Shown here: one piece after another, positions 31,014 through 41,700 of the stretch | Layout: every line of letters begins with the position of its first letter | Position numbering within the stretch: position 1 is the stretch's first letter | NCBI GenBank assembly: GCA_947259995.1 | Contig: CAMYOK010000006.1 | Location: 434,001 to 498,000, forward strand | Source: an uncultured Pseudomonadales bacterium | GTDB lineage: Bacteria > Pseudomonadota > Gammaproteobacteria > Pseudomonadales > Pseudohongiellaceae | Length of the DNA: 64,000 nt | Direction of reading: 5' to 3' | The notes under the pieces: generated by a model | Database searches by the model: none | Told to the model about the DNA's origin: nothing | Seen by the model: the letters and a program-made list of their open reading frames with translations, nothing else | Position numbers and translations under genes: made by a program

Positions 31014-31667
31014 TCAATGTCCTGGCTTGTCGCCCCAAATATGTTTATGCAATTGCAATTGCATACGTACATCCACGCGATCTTGCAAAATCCAGTCGGC
31101 CAGCTCTCGATAGCTTAATTGTTCGAAGCTTGGCGAGAACAGCACCTCTGCAACGCGGTTGCGTAAATCGAATTGGTCGGTCTTTGCCTTCGCCCAATCG
31201 AAGTCACCGCGATCACAGATCACAAACTTGACCTGATCGGAGGCCTTTAGAAACTTGATATTGCTCTCTAAGTTTTTGTCGCACTCCCCTGATGCCGGAG
31301 TCTTGAGATCGAGGATCGTCACGACACGCGCATCGACTTTCTCTATCGACATTGCCCCACTGGTCTCCAAAGACACGGTATAACCGCGCTCGCACAATGC
31401 CTCTAACAGAGCAATGCACTCGGGTTGCGCTAAGGGCTCGCCACCGGTCACCGTAATGTATTTTGCCGCATAGGAGTCTACTTGTGCCAAGATCTCGTCC
31501 AAAGCCATTACAGTGCCTTTATGGAAGGCATAGGCGGTATCGCAGTAACTACAGCGCAACGGGCAGCCGGTTAGCCGCACGAATACCGTAGGGAGACCCA
31601 CAGTAGTGGTTTCTCCTTGTAGGGAAAAAAAGATTTCATTAATACGCAGTGAAGGCGAGTGTTCCAT
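31014..31667 (-). CDS. queE: 7-carboxy-7-deazaguanine synthase
   Basis: Radical-SAM enzyme that contracts 6-carboxytetrahydropterin (product of QueD) to 7-carboxy-7-deazaguanine. The 217-residue product begins with NEIFFSLQGETTTVGLPTVFVRLTGC and has the CxxxCxxC iron-sulfur motif (CPLRCSYC), followed by TGGEPLAQ for SAM binding. Length matches the compact proteobacterial QueE. Placed between cpoB and queC, downstream of the tol-pal genes. Confidence 0.95.
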   Translation of the reverse strand: MEHSPSLRINEIFFSLQGETTTVGLPTVFVRLTGCPLRCSYCDTAYAFHKGTVMALDEILAQVDSYAAKYITVTGGEPLAQPECIALLEALCERGYTVSLETSGAMSIEKVDARVVTILDLKTPASGECDKNLESNIKFLKASDQVKFVICDRGDFDWAKAKTDQFDLRNRVAEVLFSPSFEQLSYRELADWILQDRVDVRMQLQLHKHIWGDKPGH

Positions 31668-31733
31668 AGAGGCTCGAAGGCAGTAAAAGAGGTAATAACG
31701 TGAGAGGCTTGGCGCGGTATCGCTAGGCGAATA

Positions 31734-32696
31734 TTAATTCATGGCGCGCATATATATATCTGCGAGATTGGCAGCAGATGTATTGGGGTAGCGCGATTGC
31801 ACTTGGCGCAAGAGCTGTCGTGCGCGATCGATATTACCCAATTTATCGTACACAGTGCCCAATGAATACATCGCATCATCAACCTTACGGCCATCTGGGT
31901 ACTGCGTCACAATGACCTCGAAGGCATCACGTGCTTCGTTGAGCATTGCGAGATTCACATAGGCCTGCCCTTTCCAATAATAGGCATTGGTCACGAAACG
32001 GCCATTAGGATACATATTGAGGTACTGATCAAATTCGTTCACAGCGCGTTGATACTCTTCTTCCTGCAACAGCGAGTCTAATGCCACTTGATACTGTTGT
32101 TGCTCAGAGAGCACTGTGGGCTGCAGACTCGGCGCGGTGTTATTAATGCTATTAGCCGCAATACTGTTGTTCGCAGGCAGCGAATTTGCCGCATTGGATA
32201 TTGCCGGAGCAACCGCTGTCGGCGACACAGTGTTTGGTGTTGGCGTACTCGCGGCCTGCAGCGGGCTAGACGTGCTAGCGCCTGACTGTGTAGACGGCAG
32301 CGGAGCAACAGCACCTGGCGCTTGCCCAGGAACTGTTTGAGAAACTGTCGGATTAGGCATCGGCGCTGAGGTGGCCGGTGCTGCCGAGGAAAGCGAAGAT
32401 AGTCGAGAATCGAGATCGGTATAGCGATCGAGAGATTCGCGTTGCAAATTGCGCAATTCGTAAGCTTGTTCTTCAACCAAGCCACGAAGGGTTTCGAGTT
32501 CAGAGCGCATTTCTCTAAACTGGTCGAGCAACATAACTAAAGCGTCATTAGAAGAAGCGCCGCCTGACTGCCCTCCTGTCGGAGTTTGGCCAGGCGTAAA
32601 AGGCTGAGCCTCTACAACTCCAGCAGCGCTCATAGCACCAGAGCTCAGCAGGGCTGCTGGCACGGCAATTAGGAACGCTGCTAAAGTGTGCTTCAT
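31734..32696 (-). CDS. cpoB: Cell division coordinator CpoB (YbgF)
   Basis: Periplasmic protein that links peptidoglycan synthesis by PBP1b to Tol-Pal-driven outer-membrane constriction. The 320-residue product has a signal peptide (about 1-24), a trimeric coiled coil (about 50-95, LRGLVEEQAYELRNLQRES), a long Ser/Pro/Ala/Asn-rich linker (about 100-195) and three TPR units (about 200-320). The linker is longer than in E. coli. It follows pal by 12 bp. Confidence 0.92.
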   Translation of the reverse strand: MKHTLAAFLIAVPAALLSSGAMSAAGVVEAQPFTPGQTPTGGQSGGASSNDALVMLLDQFREMRSELETLRGLVEEQAYELRNLQRESLDRYTDLDSRLSSLSSAAPATSAPMPNPTVSQTVPGQAPGAVAPLPSTQSGASTSSPLQAASTPTPNTVSPTAVAPAISNAANSLPANNSIAANSINNTAPSLQPTVLSEQQQYQVALDSLLQEEEYQRAVNEFDQYLNMYPNGRFVTNAYYWKGQAYVNLAMLNEARDAFEVIVTQYPDGRKVDDAMYSLGTVYDKLGNIDRARQLLRQVQSRYPNTSAANLADIYMRAMN

Positions 32697-32708
32697 TTAA
32701 TACTAGCC

Positions 32709-33233
32709 TTACTTGATTTCAACACGACGGTTCAAACGGTAAGACGACTCTGATTGTCCAGTGTTTGCTGGACGCTCTTCACCGTAGCTAACCGTTTCGA
32801 TTTGCGACAACGACGCACCGTTCACTACTAGGTAGTCACGGATGCTGTTCGCTCGACGCTCACCAAGAGCCAAGTTGTATTCGCGTGTACCGCGCTCATC
32901 CGCGTGACCTTCTAAGCGAATTCGACGACTGGAGTTTGCAGCGAGGTTACGACCGTGAATAGCTAGAACGTCGCGATCGGATGCCATAAACTCAGACACA
33001 TCGAAATCGAAGTAGAACACGGTAGTATTTAACGCGGCAGCTTCCATGCGCTGTTGAGCTTCACGCTCACGAGCCAGACGCTCAGCTTCCGCACGCTGTG
33101 CAGCTGCAGTAGTCGCATCGATACCAGAAGTATCTGCTTCTACAGGTGCTGCCATTTCTTCGTCGCCAGTCGAGCTACAGGCTGCAACGCCCATGATCGA
33201 TAACGCAAGGATTGTTGTTCTGAAAAATTTCAT
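32709..33233 (-). CDS. pal: Peptidoglycan-associated lipoprotein Pal
   Basis: Outer-membrane lipoprotein that grips peptidoglycan and is pulled to division sites by Tol. The 174-residue product has lipobox VAAC, an Ala/Glu-rich stalk (about 35-70), and an OmpA-like domain with FYFDFDVSEF and the LEGHADERGTREYN peptidoglycan-binding motif. The start is MKFFRTTILAL at 33233; the open frame runs 48 bp further upstream. Confidence 0.96.
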   Translation of the reverse strand: MKFFRTTILALSIMGVAACSSTGDEEMAAPVEADTSGIDATTAAAQRAEAERLAREREAQQRMEAAALNTTVFYFDFDVSEFMASDRDVLAIHGRNLAANSSRRIRLEGHADERGTREYNLALGERRANSIRDYLVVNGASLSQIETVSYGEERPANTGQSESSYRLNRRVEIK

Positions 33234-33309
33234 GCTGTGCGTACCCACTCTGCAAGTCCTCCGATAGGCTGATGCTATCAAATTTTCAAGTTTAATAACT
33301 TTAGTAACT

Positions 33310-34617
33310 CTAATTTAAGAACGGCGACCAAGATGGTTCCCGAACATCGCCCTGCGCGGATGGTAAACGGAACTTTACACGTCCGTCAATGGAAACGGCG
33401 TCTAGGATGCCTCTTCCATTAACCTTTGTGGCAAACATGATCATACTTCCGTTTGGTGCCACGCTGGGAGATTCGTCTAGTGAAGTGTCAGTAAGGGTGA
33501 TGACCCGCTGCGTCTCGATGTTGAAAATAGCGATGCTATAGCTATTATCTTGGCGGGTGTCACGTCTGACGTGGACAAGATTCTTACCGTCCGGCAAGAA
33601 ACGTCCCTTCGAGCAATAAAAGCAATCGAAGGTCAACCGCTCTGGGAAGCCTCCGGTAATTCCGACTTGATAAATTTGTGGCTGCCCTGTGCGATCCGAT
33701 GTAAAGAGCACTGAACGGCTATCGGCTGTCCAACTTGGCTCTGTCTCGGCGCGCGGGTGATCCGTCAAGCGAGTCAGTTGATTGGTCATTAAATCCATTA
33801 CATAGACGTCAGGGCTGCCATCTTTAGACAATACCATAGCTAATTTAGTGCCATCTGGCGACCACACTGGCGAGCTATTAATCCCGGGGAAGTCTGTAAT
33901 CTGCCGTCTCTCCCCTGTCGCAATCTCTTGAATATAGATGCGTGGCAGATTGGTCTCGAAAGACAAGTAAGCGATTTGGCGCCCATCGGGTGACCACGCA
34001 GGTGACATCAAAGGCTCTTGCGATTCCACCAACACCTGTGAGCGACGACCGTCGTAATCGGATTTTTCAATGCGGAAGTAAGTGAGCTCTGGTGAGATGA
34101 ACTGCGCAGAGACATAGAGAATCTCTGTGGAGAAGGCACCACGAATGCCTGTGACTTGCTCAAACACCACATTGCTAATCTCGTGCGCGATATCACGCAG
34201 CTGATCAACACTGCCGGTTAATACTTCGCCAATGAGCTTTTGCTCACGCGCCACGTCGAAGAATTCATATTGCACTTGTACTAGCTGACTACCAGGCGAG
34301 TGCGTGATCTTGCCGACTAACAAGTAATCTTGGGCCAAGATGCGCCAATCACGAAAGAACACCTCTGCGGCTTCATCAGGCATGCTGAGCATATTGCCAG
34401 GGGGCAATGCGCGGAATTCACCCACTTGTTGTAAATCTGCAGAGACTACTGCGGCGACATCTTCGCTCAATGCGCTCGTGCCTTCCCATGAGAATGGGAC
34501 AACAGCGATTGGAATAGGGTTATCGACGCCTTGGGTAATTTCGATATTCAATTCTGCCGCTGTGACCATATTGGTCAGAATGAGCGTTAGCCAGAATATG
34601 TGTCGCATTTTCCTCAT
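33310..34617 (-). CDS. tolB: Tol-Pal system protein TolB
   Basis: Periplasmic partner of Pal and TolA. The 435-residue product has a signal peptide (cleaved after MVTAA), an N-terminal alpha/beta domain (about 25-165) and a six-bladed beta-propeller with repeated WSPDG units (PAWSPDGRQIAYLS, PVWSPDGTKLAMV, PSWTADSRSVLFT). The ATG at 34617 shares one base with the TolA stop (TGATG), so translation is coupled; an ATG three codons on is an alternative. Confidence 0.96.
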   Translation of the reverse strand: MRKMRHIFWLTLILTNMVTAAELNIEITQGVDNPIPIAVVPFSWEGTSALSEDVAAVVSADLQQVGEFRALPPGNMLSMPDEAAEVFFRDWRILAQDYLLVGKITHSPGSQLVQVQYEFFDVAREQKLIGEVLTGSVDQLRDIAHEISNVVFEQVTGIRGAFSTEILYVSAQFISPELTYFRIEKSDYDGRRSQVLVESQEPLMSPAWSPDGRQIAYLSFETNLPRIYIQEIATGERRQITDFPGINSSPVWSPDGTKLAMVLSKDGSPDVYVMDLMTNQLTRLTDHPRAETEPSWTADSRSVLFTSDRTGQPQIYQVGITGGFPERLTFDCFYCSKGRFLPDGKNLVHVRRDTRQDNSYSIAIFNIETQRVITLTDTSLDESPSVAPNGSMIMFATKVNGRGILDAVSIDGRVKFRLPSAQGDVREPSWSPFLN

Positions 34618-35456
34618 CAGTTCAATAAATCCTGTGGTCTAAACGTTAACAAAAGGGTTCTGAAATTGCGGTCAAACATACGTATGTCCATGCCCTGCAA
34701 TTCTGTAAAACGGCGCACTCTTAGTACTGCCGACTCTGCCGCACGGTCGAAGGCGAAATCGCCACTTGACTGCACCACTTCTACCTCTAGCACGTCGCCC
34801 GTGGGCATCATGCGAATTCTCAACACGGCCACCATGCCGTTTCTGGCGCTTGGCGGACGTGACCAGTTCTGTTGCACTAGGTCGTGAATAATCGCCGAAT
34901 AGGCCATCACTCGCTCTGCTTCTGTTCTCGCGACCTCGGCAGCAGCTGACGCTTCGCGTTGGGCTTGTTCTTGTCGCGCTTGTTCTTGTCTTGCCGCTTC
35001 TTGCTGCGCGGCTAATTCTTGTTGCCGGCGTTGCTCTGCTTCACGGCGCTGTTGCTCTTCGCGCTGTCTTTGCTCTTGCACAACTCGCTGTTGTTCGGCC
35101 TGACGTCGTTCTTGTTCTTGGCGCTGCTGCACCACGGCACGCTCTTGGGCGGCCTGTTGTTCAGCCTCTTGCCTTTGCTGCTCCTGCACGCGTGCTGCTT
35201 CTGCTCGCGCTTGTTCTTGCCGGCGTTGCTCTTCGCGTCGCTGCTCTTGTACGCGTTGTGTTTCGCGTTGCTGTTGCAACTCAGCGTTTTTTTCCTGTGG
35301 GTTCTCTGCCACCAACAGCGCTTTCACTGATGGGGGGCGTACAATGTCGATCACTTCGGTGTTCGCCTGCTGAAAATAGAACAGCGCTAGCAGTACCAGC
35401 CCGTGAAAAAGCACGGACGCGATGATCGAAACTGGATAACCATTAAATACTCTCAC
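34617..35456 (-). CDS. tolA: Cell envelope protein TolA
   Basis: Inner-membrane protein that spans the periplasm to TolB/Pal. The 279-residue product has one N-terminal membrane helix (about 10-30), a long Gln/Glu/Arg/Ala-rich helical domain (about 50-185) and a C-terminal TonB-like domain (about 190-279, ILRIRMMPTGDVLEVEVVQSSGDFAFDRAA). It is shorter than the E. coli protein (421) because the helical domain is shorter. The low-complexity helical region explains several long antisense open frames here. Confidence 0.94.
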   Translation of the reverse strand: MRVFNGYPVSIIASVLFHGLVLLALFYFQQANTEVIDIVRPPSVKALLVAENPQEKNAELQQQRETQRVQEQRREEQRRQEQARAEAARVQEQQRQEAEQQAAQERAVVQQRQEQERRQAEQQRVVQEQRQREEQQRREAEQRRQQELAAQQEAARQEQARQEQAQREASAAAEVARTEAERVMAYSAIIHDLVQQNWSRPPSARNGMVAVLRIRMMPTGDVLEVEVVQSSGDFAFDRAAESAVLRVRRFTELQGMDIRMFDRNFRTLLLTFRPQDLLN

Positions 35457-35468
35457 AGTGCAATTACA

Positions 35469-35903
35469 TTATTCCAAAGGTTTCGTGATCAAATTAGGGC
35501 TTGCGACACCTGCTGCCTGCAATACCGTCATCAAACTGATGAACGAGCTATAACTGCTATCGCCATCCCCTTCGACAAATACTTGAATCCGAGGATTCGC
35601 ACTTACAATTCTTGCGACCTGATCGCCAACCACTTCTAGCGCTACAGGTTCTTGCTCATCTTCTTGAGTGCTTCCCAAGCTGATATAGAAGGCCTCATCC
35701 GAAGTAATCGAAATCACTAAAGTTTCCGCATTCTCATCAACATCCAATGGTTCGGAATTGGCTTCGGGCAAATCGACCTTCAAGCCTTGCTCTAATAATG
35801 GCGCTGTCACCATGAATACAATCAAAAGCACTAGCATCACGTCAATGTAGGGCACCACATTGATTTCAGCTACGGGTTTACGACGCTTTTTAACTATTTC
35901 CAT
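35469..35903 (-). CDS. tolR: Tol-Pal system protein TolR
   Basis: ExbD-family proton-channel partner of TolQ. The 144-residue product has one membrane helix (about 16-38, [20 protein letters not shown]) whose Asp (PYIDVML) is the proton-carrying residue, and a periplasmic domain. Length is normal. It is 43 bp from the TolQ stop and 12 bp from tolA. Confidence 0.95.
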   Translation of the reverse strand: MEIVKKRRKPVAEINVVPYIDVMLVLLIVFMVTAPLLEQGLKVDLPEANSEPLDVDENAETLVISITSDEAFYISLGSTQEDEQEPVALEVVGDQVARIVSANPRIQVFVEGDGDSSYSSFISLMTVLQAAGVASPNLITKPLE

Positions 35904-35946
35904 GCTGCCTCAACGACACTAGCAATAAAGACCTGATTTTTCACAC

Positions 35947-36678
35947 TTACTTACTTGGGCTGCTATATAACTGGCGATGCAGGATGCTAGAGAACTCTTC
36001 AGTAAAAGTGCTGTAGTTACCCGTAATAGAATCAACCCGCGACGAATAGCGGTTATAGGCCACTACCGCAGGGATCGCCGCGAACAAACCCATCGCTGTA
36101 GCAATCAACGCTTCGGCAATACCAGGGGCAACAACTTGAAGACTCGCCTGTGCCTGACTGGCAAGGCTGATGAAGGAGTTCATGATGCCGATGACAGTAC
36201 CGAATAGACCGATATAAGGAGTGACAGAGCCTACCGTGGCTAAAAAGGTGAGGTTCTTTTCTAATTTTTCTTCTTCTCGCGAGTAAGCGACTCGCATCGC
36301 GCGCTGGGCTCCGCCCATGACCACTTCGGAGTCAATGCCGCCTTGTTGGCGCAAACGCATAAATTCTTTAAAGCCCGCCCTAAAGATATTTTCCATACCG
36401 CCAGTGGCTTGATTCTCTTTTTGCTTAGAGCTGCCTTCGCGAAATAATTGGCTTAGATCCATACCAGACCAAAAACGCTTCTCAAAGCTAAACATGCCTT
36501 TTTCGGCAGCATTCAAGACCATCCAACGTTGCACGATCATTACCCAGGAGGTCACCGAGGCTGCCATCAAAATTAGCATTACCAATTGCACGGCGGTCGT
36601 CGCCTCAGCGATCAAACCCCATACGTTTAATGACTCACCCACTGCACGATCCTCTTGACTACCAAAAACTCGCGGCAT
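35947..36678 (-). CDS. tolQ: Tol-Pal system protein TolQ
   Basis: MotA/ExbB-family proton channel. The product has three membrane helices: near residues 30-50 (VQLVMLILMAASVTSWVMI), about 145-170 and about 180-205 (with the conserved TVIGIMNSFISL and ALIATAMGLFAAIPAVVAYN). The ATG at 36678 gives 243 residues. A GTG 30 bp upstream is in frame, and neither start has a strong ribosome site. Compared with E. coli TolQ it has about 12 extra N-terminal residues. The usual ybgC gene upstream is absent. Confidence 0.93.
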   Translation of the reverse strand: MPRVFGSQEDRAVGESLNVWGLIAEATTAVQLVMLILMAASVTSWVMIVQRWMVLNAAEKGMFSFEKRFWSGMDLSQLFREGSSKQKENQATGGMENIFRAGFKEFMRLRQQGGIDSEVVMGGAQRAMRVAYSREEEKLEKNLTFLATVGSVTPYIGLFGTVIGIMNSFISLASQAQASLQVVAPGIAEALIATAMGLFAAIPAVVAYNRYSSRVDSITGNYSTFTEEFSSILHRQLYSSPSK

Positions 36679-36870
36679 TATAAGGTATGTTTGCCGCTTC
36701 TCATACACAATCCGGTGTTTTCTAAAGGGTTTTTAGCAATATACGACTCCGGTCACGTACGCACGCATTTAACAATTGCAATATTACTTTCAACTGCCGT
36801 GATGCTGACGGATTTCTGATGAATTGTGGCACAAAAAAGACAAGCGCCACTGCCGCCAAAACCACGCCAT

Positions 36871-37902
36871 TTATGGCTTAAAAAGGTCCGCACTTGCGCT
36901 CGGTGGCGACATCCCAAAATGCAGATAAGCATGCGGGGTGACCACACGTCCGCGTGGCGTCCGCATCATAAAACCCTGCTGGATTAAATAAGGCTCAAGA
37001 ACGTCCTCGATGGTGTCGCGCTCTTCGCTAATTGCGGCGGCGAGACTGTCCACTCCGACGGGACCACCCCCAAACTTTTCAATCATCGTGATCAGTAAAC
37101 GCCTATCCATATGATCGAAGCCATTTTCATCGATGCTCAGCATATCCAGCGCTTGGCTGGCGGCCGATTTATTGACCACGCCATCGCATTTTACTTGCGC
37201 ATAATCGCGCACTCGGCGCAGCAGTCGATTGGCAATACGCGGCGTTCCTCGTGAGCGGCGCGCAATCTCTGACGCCCCCTCTTTATCGATCTCACACTCC
37301 AAGATCGACGCAGATCGCATCACGATGCTGCACAATTGCTCAGCCGTGTAGAACTCCAAGCGTTGAATAATGCCAAAGCGATCGCGCAGCGGAGAGGTCA
37401 ACAGACCCGCTCGCGTCGTCGCCCCCACCAAGGTAAATGGAGGCAAGTCGAGCTTGATCGAGCGCGCCGACGGGCCTTCACCGATCATGATATCGAGCTG
37501 ATAATCCTCCATCGCTGGGTAGAGAATCTCTTCGATCGCGGGGCTCAAGCGGTGTATCTCATCAATAAATAGCACGTCACCGGATTCGAGATTAGTGAGC
37601 ATCGCCGCCAAATCGCCTGCTTTTTCTAATACTGGCCCCGAAGTCGTCTTGATGGCGACATCAAGCTCATTGGCTATGATATTGGCAAGGGTGGTTTTAC
37701 CAAGCCCGGGCGGACCGAAGATCAGTACATGATCCATCGCTTCGCTACGGTTTCTCGCCGCGCCGATGAAAATCTCCATCTGCTTCTTAACTTCACTCTG
37801 GCCGATATAGTCAGTGAGCGATAAAGGACGTATAGCGCGATCCAAAGAGCGATCGTTAGGGCTCATATCCGGTGAAATTAAACGGTCTTCTTCATTGATC
37901 AT
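36871..37902 (-). CDS. ruvB: Holliday junction branch migration helicase RuvB
   Basis: Hexameric AAA+ motor that drives branch migration. The 343-residue product has the RuvB N-terminus ([14 protein letters not shown]), Walker A GPPGLGKT (about 65-72), Walker B FIDEIHRL, the sensor [19 protein letters not shown] and the C-terminal winged helix. It overlaps the ruvA stop by 4 bp. The gene has normal length. Confidence 0.97.
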   Translation of the reverse strand: MINEEDRLISPDMSPNDRSLDRAIRPLSLTDYIGQSEVKKQMEIFIGAARNRSEAMDHVLIFGPPGLGKTTLANIIANELDVAIKTTSGPVLEKAGDLAAMLTNLESGDVLFIDEIHRLSPAIEEILYPAMEDYQLDIMIGEGPSARSIKLDLPPFTLVGATTRAGLLTSPLRDRFGIIQRLEFYTAEQLCSIVMRSASILECEIDKEGASEIARRSRGTPRIANRLLRRVRDYAQVKCDGVVNKSAASQALDMLSIDENGFDHMDRRLLITMIEKFGGGPVGVDSLAAAISEERDTIEDVLEPYLIQQGFMMRTPRGRVVTPHAYLHFGMSPPSASADLFKP

Positions 37903-38522
37903 GATTGCGCCATGCTACGAAGAGCTTGTCTGATCAGCTCGTCACTCGTTGAAATTGTTGGGTCTACCTTAATGGCTTTAGCGATAATACGCGTCGCCTC
38001 TGTCGGTTTATAGCCCAAGGCCACCAATGCTGCCTCAGCTTCTTGCGATAATTGTCGCTCCGAGGGCTTCTCATCCGCTGCTGGGGCGTTATATTCAGGG
38101 CTAGCAATATCGTCGCCCCACTCCTCCAGACGATCCTTCATTTCAACGATGAGCCGCTCTGCGGTCTTGCGCCCAACCCCAGGCATACGCGTTAAGCCTG
38201 CGATGTCATTGACACGCACCGTGCGCACAAATTCCTCAACAGCCATCCCAGAGAGAATCGCTAACGCCATCTTCGGGCCTACCCCGCTGACCTTAATCAA
38301 GCTACGAAACATCCGCCGCTCTTGCAATGTGTAAAAGCCATAAAGCAATTGTGCGTCTTCGCGCACAACAAGGTGCGTATGCAACATGACTTCCTGACCC
38401 ACTGCAGGCAATTGGTAGATCGTGCTCATCGGGACCTGCACCTCATAAGCAAGACCGTTGACGTCAATCAACACATCTGGCGCTTGCTTCTCGGCGAGAA
38501 TGCCGCGAATTCTTCCAATCAC
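37899..38522 (-). CDS. ruvA: Holliday junction branch migration protein RuvA
   Basis: Tetramer that holds the four-way junction flat and loads RuvB. The 207-residue product has the N-terminal OB-fold (about 1-62, [13 protein letters not shown]), tandem helix-hairpin-helix motifs ([14 protein letters not shown] and [14 protein letters not shown]), and the C-terminal RuvB-binding domain ending in [13 protein letters not shown]. It follows ruvC by 12 bp. Confidence 0.96.
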   Translation of the reverse strand: MIGRIRGILAEKQAPDVLIDVNGLAYEVQVPMSTIYQLPAVGQEVMLHTHLVVREDAQLLYGFYTLQERRMFRSLIKVSGVGPKMALAILSGMAVEEFVRTVRVNDIAGLTRMPGVGRKTAERLIVEMKDRLEEWGDDIASPEYNAPAADEKPSERQLSQEAEAALVALGYKPTEATRIIAKAIKVDPTISTSDELIRQALRSMAQS

Positions 38523-38534
38523 TCTCTACTCTCC

Positions 38535-39056
38535 TTAGATTTGCAGCCGACTTTTTCGGAAGGAGCGCGCCCCTGCGATTTTGACCATATGTGACTGTGT
38601 GTTGGCATGACAAATTGCGATCGCTAGCGCGTCTGCTGCGTCAGCCTGTACGGTACCGCTCACCCCGAGCAGCACTTTAATCATGTGCTGGACCTGCTCT
38701 TTACCGGCGCTGCCATTACCCACCACGGCTTGTTTTACTTTTCTTGGGGAGTATTCCGCCACAGGGAGATCGTTATGAAGACAAGCAAGCATGGCACTTC
38801 CGCGCGCCTGCCCCAGCTTTAATGCCGACGAAACACTCTTGCCAAGAAAGACTTCTTCGATCGCGCTCTCCTGAGGACAAAACTCCTCGATGACGCTACA
38901 AAGATTATCAAAAATTAATTTTAAACGCTGGGGATGGGGAACATCGGGTAGGCGGATACAGCCGCAACTGACATACTCAAGGCGATTGCCAGTAGCGTTG
39001 ATAATGCCATAACCGGTAATACGCGACCCCGGATCGACTCCTATTATCAACGCCAT
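38535..39056 (-). CDS. ruvC: Crossover junction endodeoxyribonuclease RuvC
   Basis: Resolves Holliday junctions by paired nicks. The 173-residue product has the four acidic catalytic residues of the RNase H-like fold: Asp in IIGVDPGSRITGYG, Glu in AIEEVFLGK, and two Asp in ADAADALAIAICH. First gene of ruvCAB, 37 bp downstream of the YebC-family gene. Confidence 0.97.
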   Translation of the reverse strand: MALIIGVDPGSRITGYGIINATGNRLEYVSCGCIRLPDVPHPQRLKLIFDNLCSVIEEFCPQESAIEEVFLGKSVSSALKLGQARGSAMLACLHNDLPVAEYSPRKVKQAVVGNGSAGKEQVQHMIKVLLGVSGTVQADAADALAIAICHANTQSHMVKIAGARSFRKSRLQI

Positions 39057-39093
39057 AAGACTATTCCTATTAGAGAGTATTGATTGAGTGGGC

Positions 39094-39837
39094 TTATAAC
39101 TGGCTCATCACCTCATCAGAGATACTGGCATTACTATAAACGTTTTGTACATCGTCTAGATCTTCGAGATGGTCGACCAATTTAAGCAAGACTTCTGCTG
39201 TCTCTAAATCCAGCTCTGCCTCAGTAGAGGCTACCATGGACACCTCTGAAGACTCAGATTCTAAGCCTGCGTTTACCAAAGCATCTTTTACAGCGCCGAA
39301 GCTTTCTGGTGTTGTCACAACCTCCAGTGAGCCATCGGAGTGGATCTGCATATCTTCTGCGCCGCCTTCTAGCGCCACCTCTAATATTTTCTCCTCGTCG
39401 CTGCCAGCTGGAAATACGATAGAGCCTTTCTTCTCGAACAGATAGGCCACCGAACCATTGGTACCAAGATTGCCGCCATGCTTAGAAAAACCATGACGCA
39501 CCTCTGCCACCGTGCGATTCTTATTGTCAGTCAGCGTTTCAATGAGGATTGCAACCCCACCAGGGCCATAGCCTTCATATACCAATTCTTCAAGATTATC
39601 GTTATCGGCCGTCCCCGCACCACGGGCCACGGCTCTGTCGATCGTGTCACGCGTCATGTTGGCGCCAAGCGCTTTATCCACTGCGGCGCGCAGGCGCGGA
39701 TTGTCCGCCACGTGCTCGCCACCTAGTTTCGCCGCGACCGTTAGCTCGCGAATAATCTTCGTAAACACCTTGGCGCGCTTGGCATCCTGCCCCGCTTTAC
39801 GGTGTTTTATATTGGCCCATTTACTATGACCTGCCAT
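39094..39837 (-). CDS. YebC/PmpR family DNA-binding protein
   Basis: Product of 247 residues beginning [27 protein letters not shown], the invariant family N-terminus, and containing [21 protein letters not shown]. Members are described as transcription regulators (PmpR) and as factors that relieve ribosome stalling (the TACO1/YebC activity). The position before ruvC is conserved widely. Which role it has here cannot be read from sequence. Confidence 0.94.
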   Translation of the reverse strand: MAGHSKWANIKHRKAGQDAKRAKVFTKIIRELTVAAKLGGEHVADNPRLRAAVDKALGANMTRDTIDRAVARGAGTADNDNLEELVYEGYGPGGVAILIETLTDNKNRTVAEVRHGFSKHGGNLGTNGSVAYLFEKKGSIVFPAGSDEEKILEVALEGGAEDMQIHSDGSLEVVTTPESFGAVKDALVNAGLESESSEVSMVASTEAELDLETAEVLLKLVDHLEDLDDVQNVYSNASISDEVMSQL

Positions 39838-39862
39838 GAAACGCTCCTATCCTCCTAAGGTT

Positions 39863-41632
39863 TTACTCTTTCGCCGTTTGACGAATCTGGATGTTCAGTT
39901 CACGCAATTGCTTGGTCGACACAAGGCCTGGCGCATCCGTTAACGGACAAGCTGCAGATTGTGTTTTCGGGAAAGCGATGACTTCACGAATAGAGTTCGC
40001 GTCGGTCATCAACATGATCAGACGATCCAAACCAAAGGCCAAACCACCGTGTGGAGGGCAGCCATAGGCCAAGGCATCAAGCAAGAAGCCAAACTTCTCG
40101 GCGGCCTCTTCTTCTTGGATCCCTAGAATCTCGAAAACAGACTGTTGCATTGACGGCTTGTTAATCCTGATCGACCCACCGCCCAACTCCGTACCATTCA
40201 ACACCATGTCATAGGCCCGTGATAGCGCGTTGGCAGGATCATTTTTGAGATCTTCAACACTGCACGATGGCGCGGTAAATGGGTGGTGAAGCGGCGTTAA
40301 ATTACCTTCGCTGTCATGCTCGAACATGGGGAAATCGATTACCCAAAGCGGCGCCCATGCTTTTTGCAGCATATCCAAATCGATACCGACTTTGATGCGC
40401 AGCGCCCCGATTGATTCATTCACGATCTTAGTTTTGTCAGCGCCAAAGAACACAAGATCGCCAGTCTGTGCGCCGATGCGTGCCAGCACATCTTGAATGA
40501 CTTGCTCAGGCATAAACTTCAAGATTGGCGATTGCAGACCTTCGACACCTGCGTCCAAATCATTGACTTTAATCCACGCCAAACCTTTCGCACCGTAGAT
40601 CGAAACATACTTTGTATATTCGTCGATTTCTTTACGGCTTAGGCTCGCACCCTTCGGTACACGCAATGCGACAACGCGCGACGCAGGATCGTTTGCTGGG
40701 CCATTGAATACTTTAAAATCAACCTCTTGCATCAAGTCAGCAATATCGATGAGCTCCATATCGATACGCAAATCGGGCTTATCAGAACCATAGCGACGCA
40801 TTGCTTCTTCGAAGGTCATGCGCGGAAAATCACCCAAATCAACATCGAGATGTTTCTTAAACACTTCGCGAATCATGGCCTCAGACATGCCCATGATCTG
40901 CTCTTCATTCATGAACGATGTTTCAATATCGATCTGTGTGAATTCTGGCTGTCGATCAGCACGCAAATCCTCATCGCGGAAACATTTAGCGATCTGATAA
41001 TAACGATCCATCCCCGCCGCCATGAGAATCTGCTTAAACAACTGCGGAGACTGCGGCAACGCGAAGAAACGCCCTTGATGCGTGCGGCTAGGCACCAAAT
41101 AGTCACGCGCGCCCTCTGGAGTCGCTTTCGTTAATAAGGGAGTTTCGATATCAAGGAACCCGTTATCATCAAGGAAGTTGCGGATCGAGTTAGAAACCTT
41201 TGAGCGAAAACGCAAACGATCGGCCATTTCAGGGCGACGCAAATCGATATAACGGTAGCGCAGGCGAATATCTTCCCCTACCTCGGCGTGCTCATCGAGC
41301 TGGAATGGCGGTGTTTTTGCCGCATTCAACACTTCTAGGTGCTTGCCCAATACTTCGATACGGCCGGTGCCCATTACATCATTGGTCGTACCCTCAGGGC
41401 GCGGGCGCACGATCCCTGTGAGCTTTAATACGAATTCATTACGCACGCTTTCCGCTGTCGCAAACGCTTCGACCGTATCTGGGTCGATCACTACTTGCGC
41501 AATACCTTCACGGTCTCGCAGATCGATGAAGATGACGCCACCATGGTCTCGACGTCGATGGGCCCAACCACAAAGGACCACTTCTTGTCCGACGTGTTGT
41601 TCGTTTAGTTCACCGCAATAGTGGCTGCGCAT
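39863..41632 (-). CDS. aspS: Aspartyl-tRNA synthetase
   Basis: Charges tRNA-Asp (a tRNA-Asp gene is at 5.0 kb). The 589-residue product is the bacterial type: OB-fold anticodon domain (about 1-110), class II core with motif 2 [18 protein letters not shown], an inserted GAD domain (about 290-420), and motif 3 [19 protein letters not shown] precedes the ATG at 41632. The gene starts the run aspS-yebC-ruvCAB. Confidence 0.97.
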   Translation of the reverse strand: MRSHYCGELNEQHVGQEVVLCGWAHRRRDHGGVIFIDLRDREGIAQVVIDPDTVEAFATAESVRNEFVLKLTGIVRPRPEGTTNDVMGTGRIEVLGKHLEVLNAAKTPPFQLDEHAEVGEDIRLRYRYIDLRRPEMADRLRFRSKVSNSIRNFLDDNGFLDIETPLLTKATPEGARDYLVPSRTHQGRFFALPQSPQLFKQILMAAGMDRYYQIAKCFRDEDLRADRQPEFTQIDIETSFMNEEQIMGMSEAMIREVFKKHLDVDLGDFPRMTFEEAMRRYGSDKPDLRIDMELIDIADLMQEVDFKVFNGPANDPASRVVALRVPKGASLSRKEIDEYTKYVSIYGAKGLAWIKVNDLDAGVEGLQSPILKFMPEQVIQDVLARIGAQTGDLVFFGADKTKIVNESIGALRIKVGIDLDMLQKAWAPLWVIDFPMFEHDSEGNLTPLHHPFTAPSCSVEDLKNDPANALSRAYDMVLNGTELGGGSIRINKPSMQQSVFEILGIQEEEAAEKFGFLLDALAYGCPPHGGLAFGLDRLIMLMTDANSIREVIAFPKTQSAACPLTDAPGLVSTKQLRELNIQIRQTAKE

Positions 41633-41700
41633 AGTGTTTTCCTATAAGTATTTCTGAATGAGTTCGTGCACTTATCGCAATAGCACTCCGAGGGAGTGGC

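Noticed and set aside
34900..35330. Long plus-strand open frames (up to 144 codons) opposite tolA
   Set aside because: They are shadows of the Gln/Glu/Arg/Ala repeat region of TolA; translated products are Leu-rich low-complexity with no family pattern.
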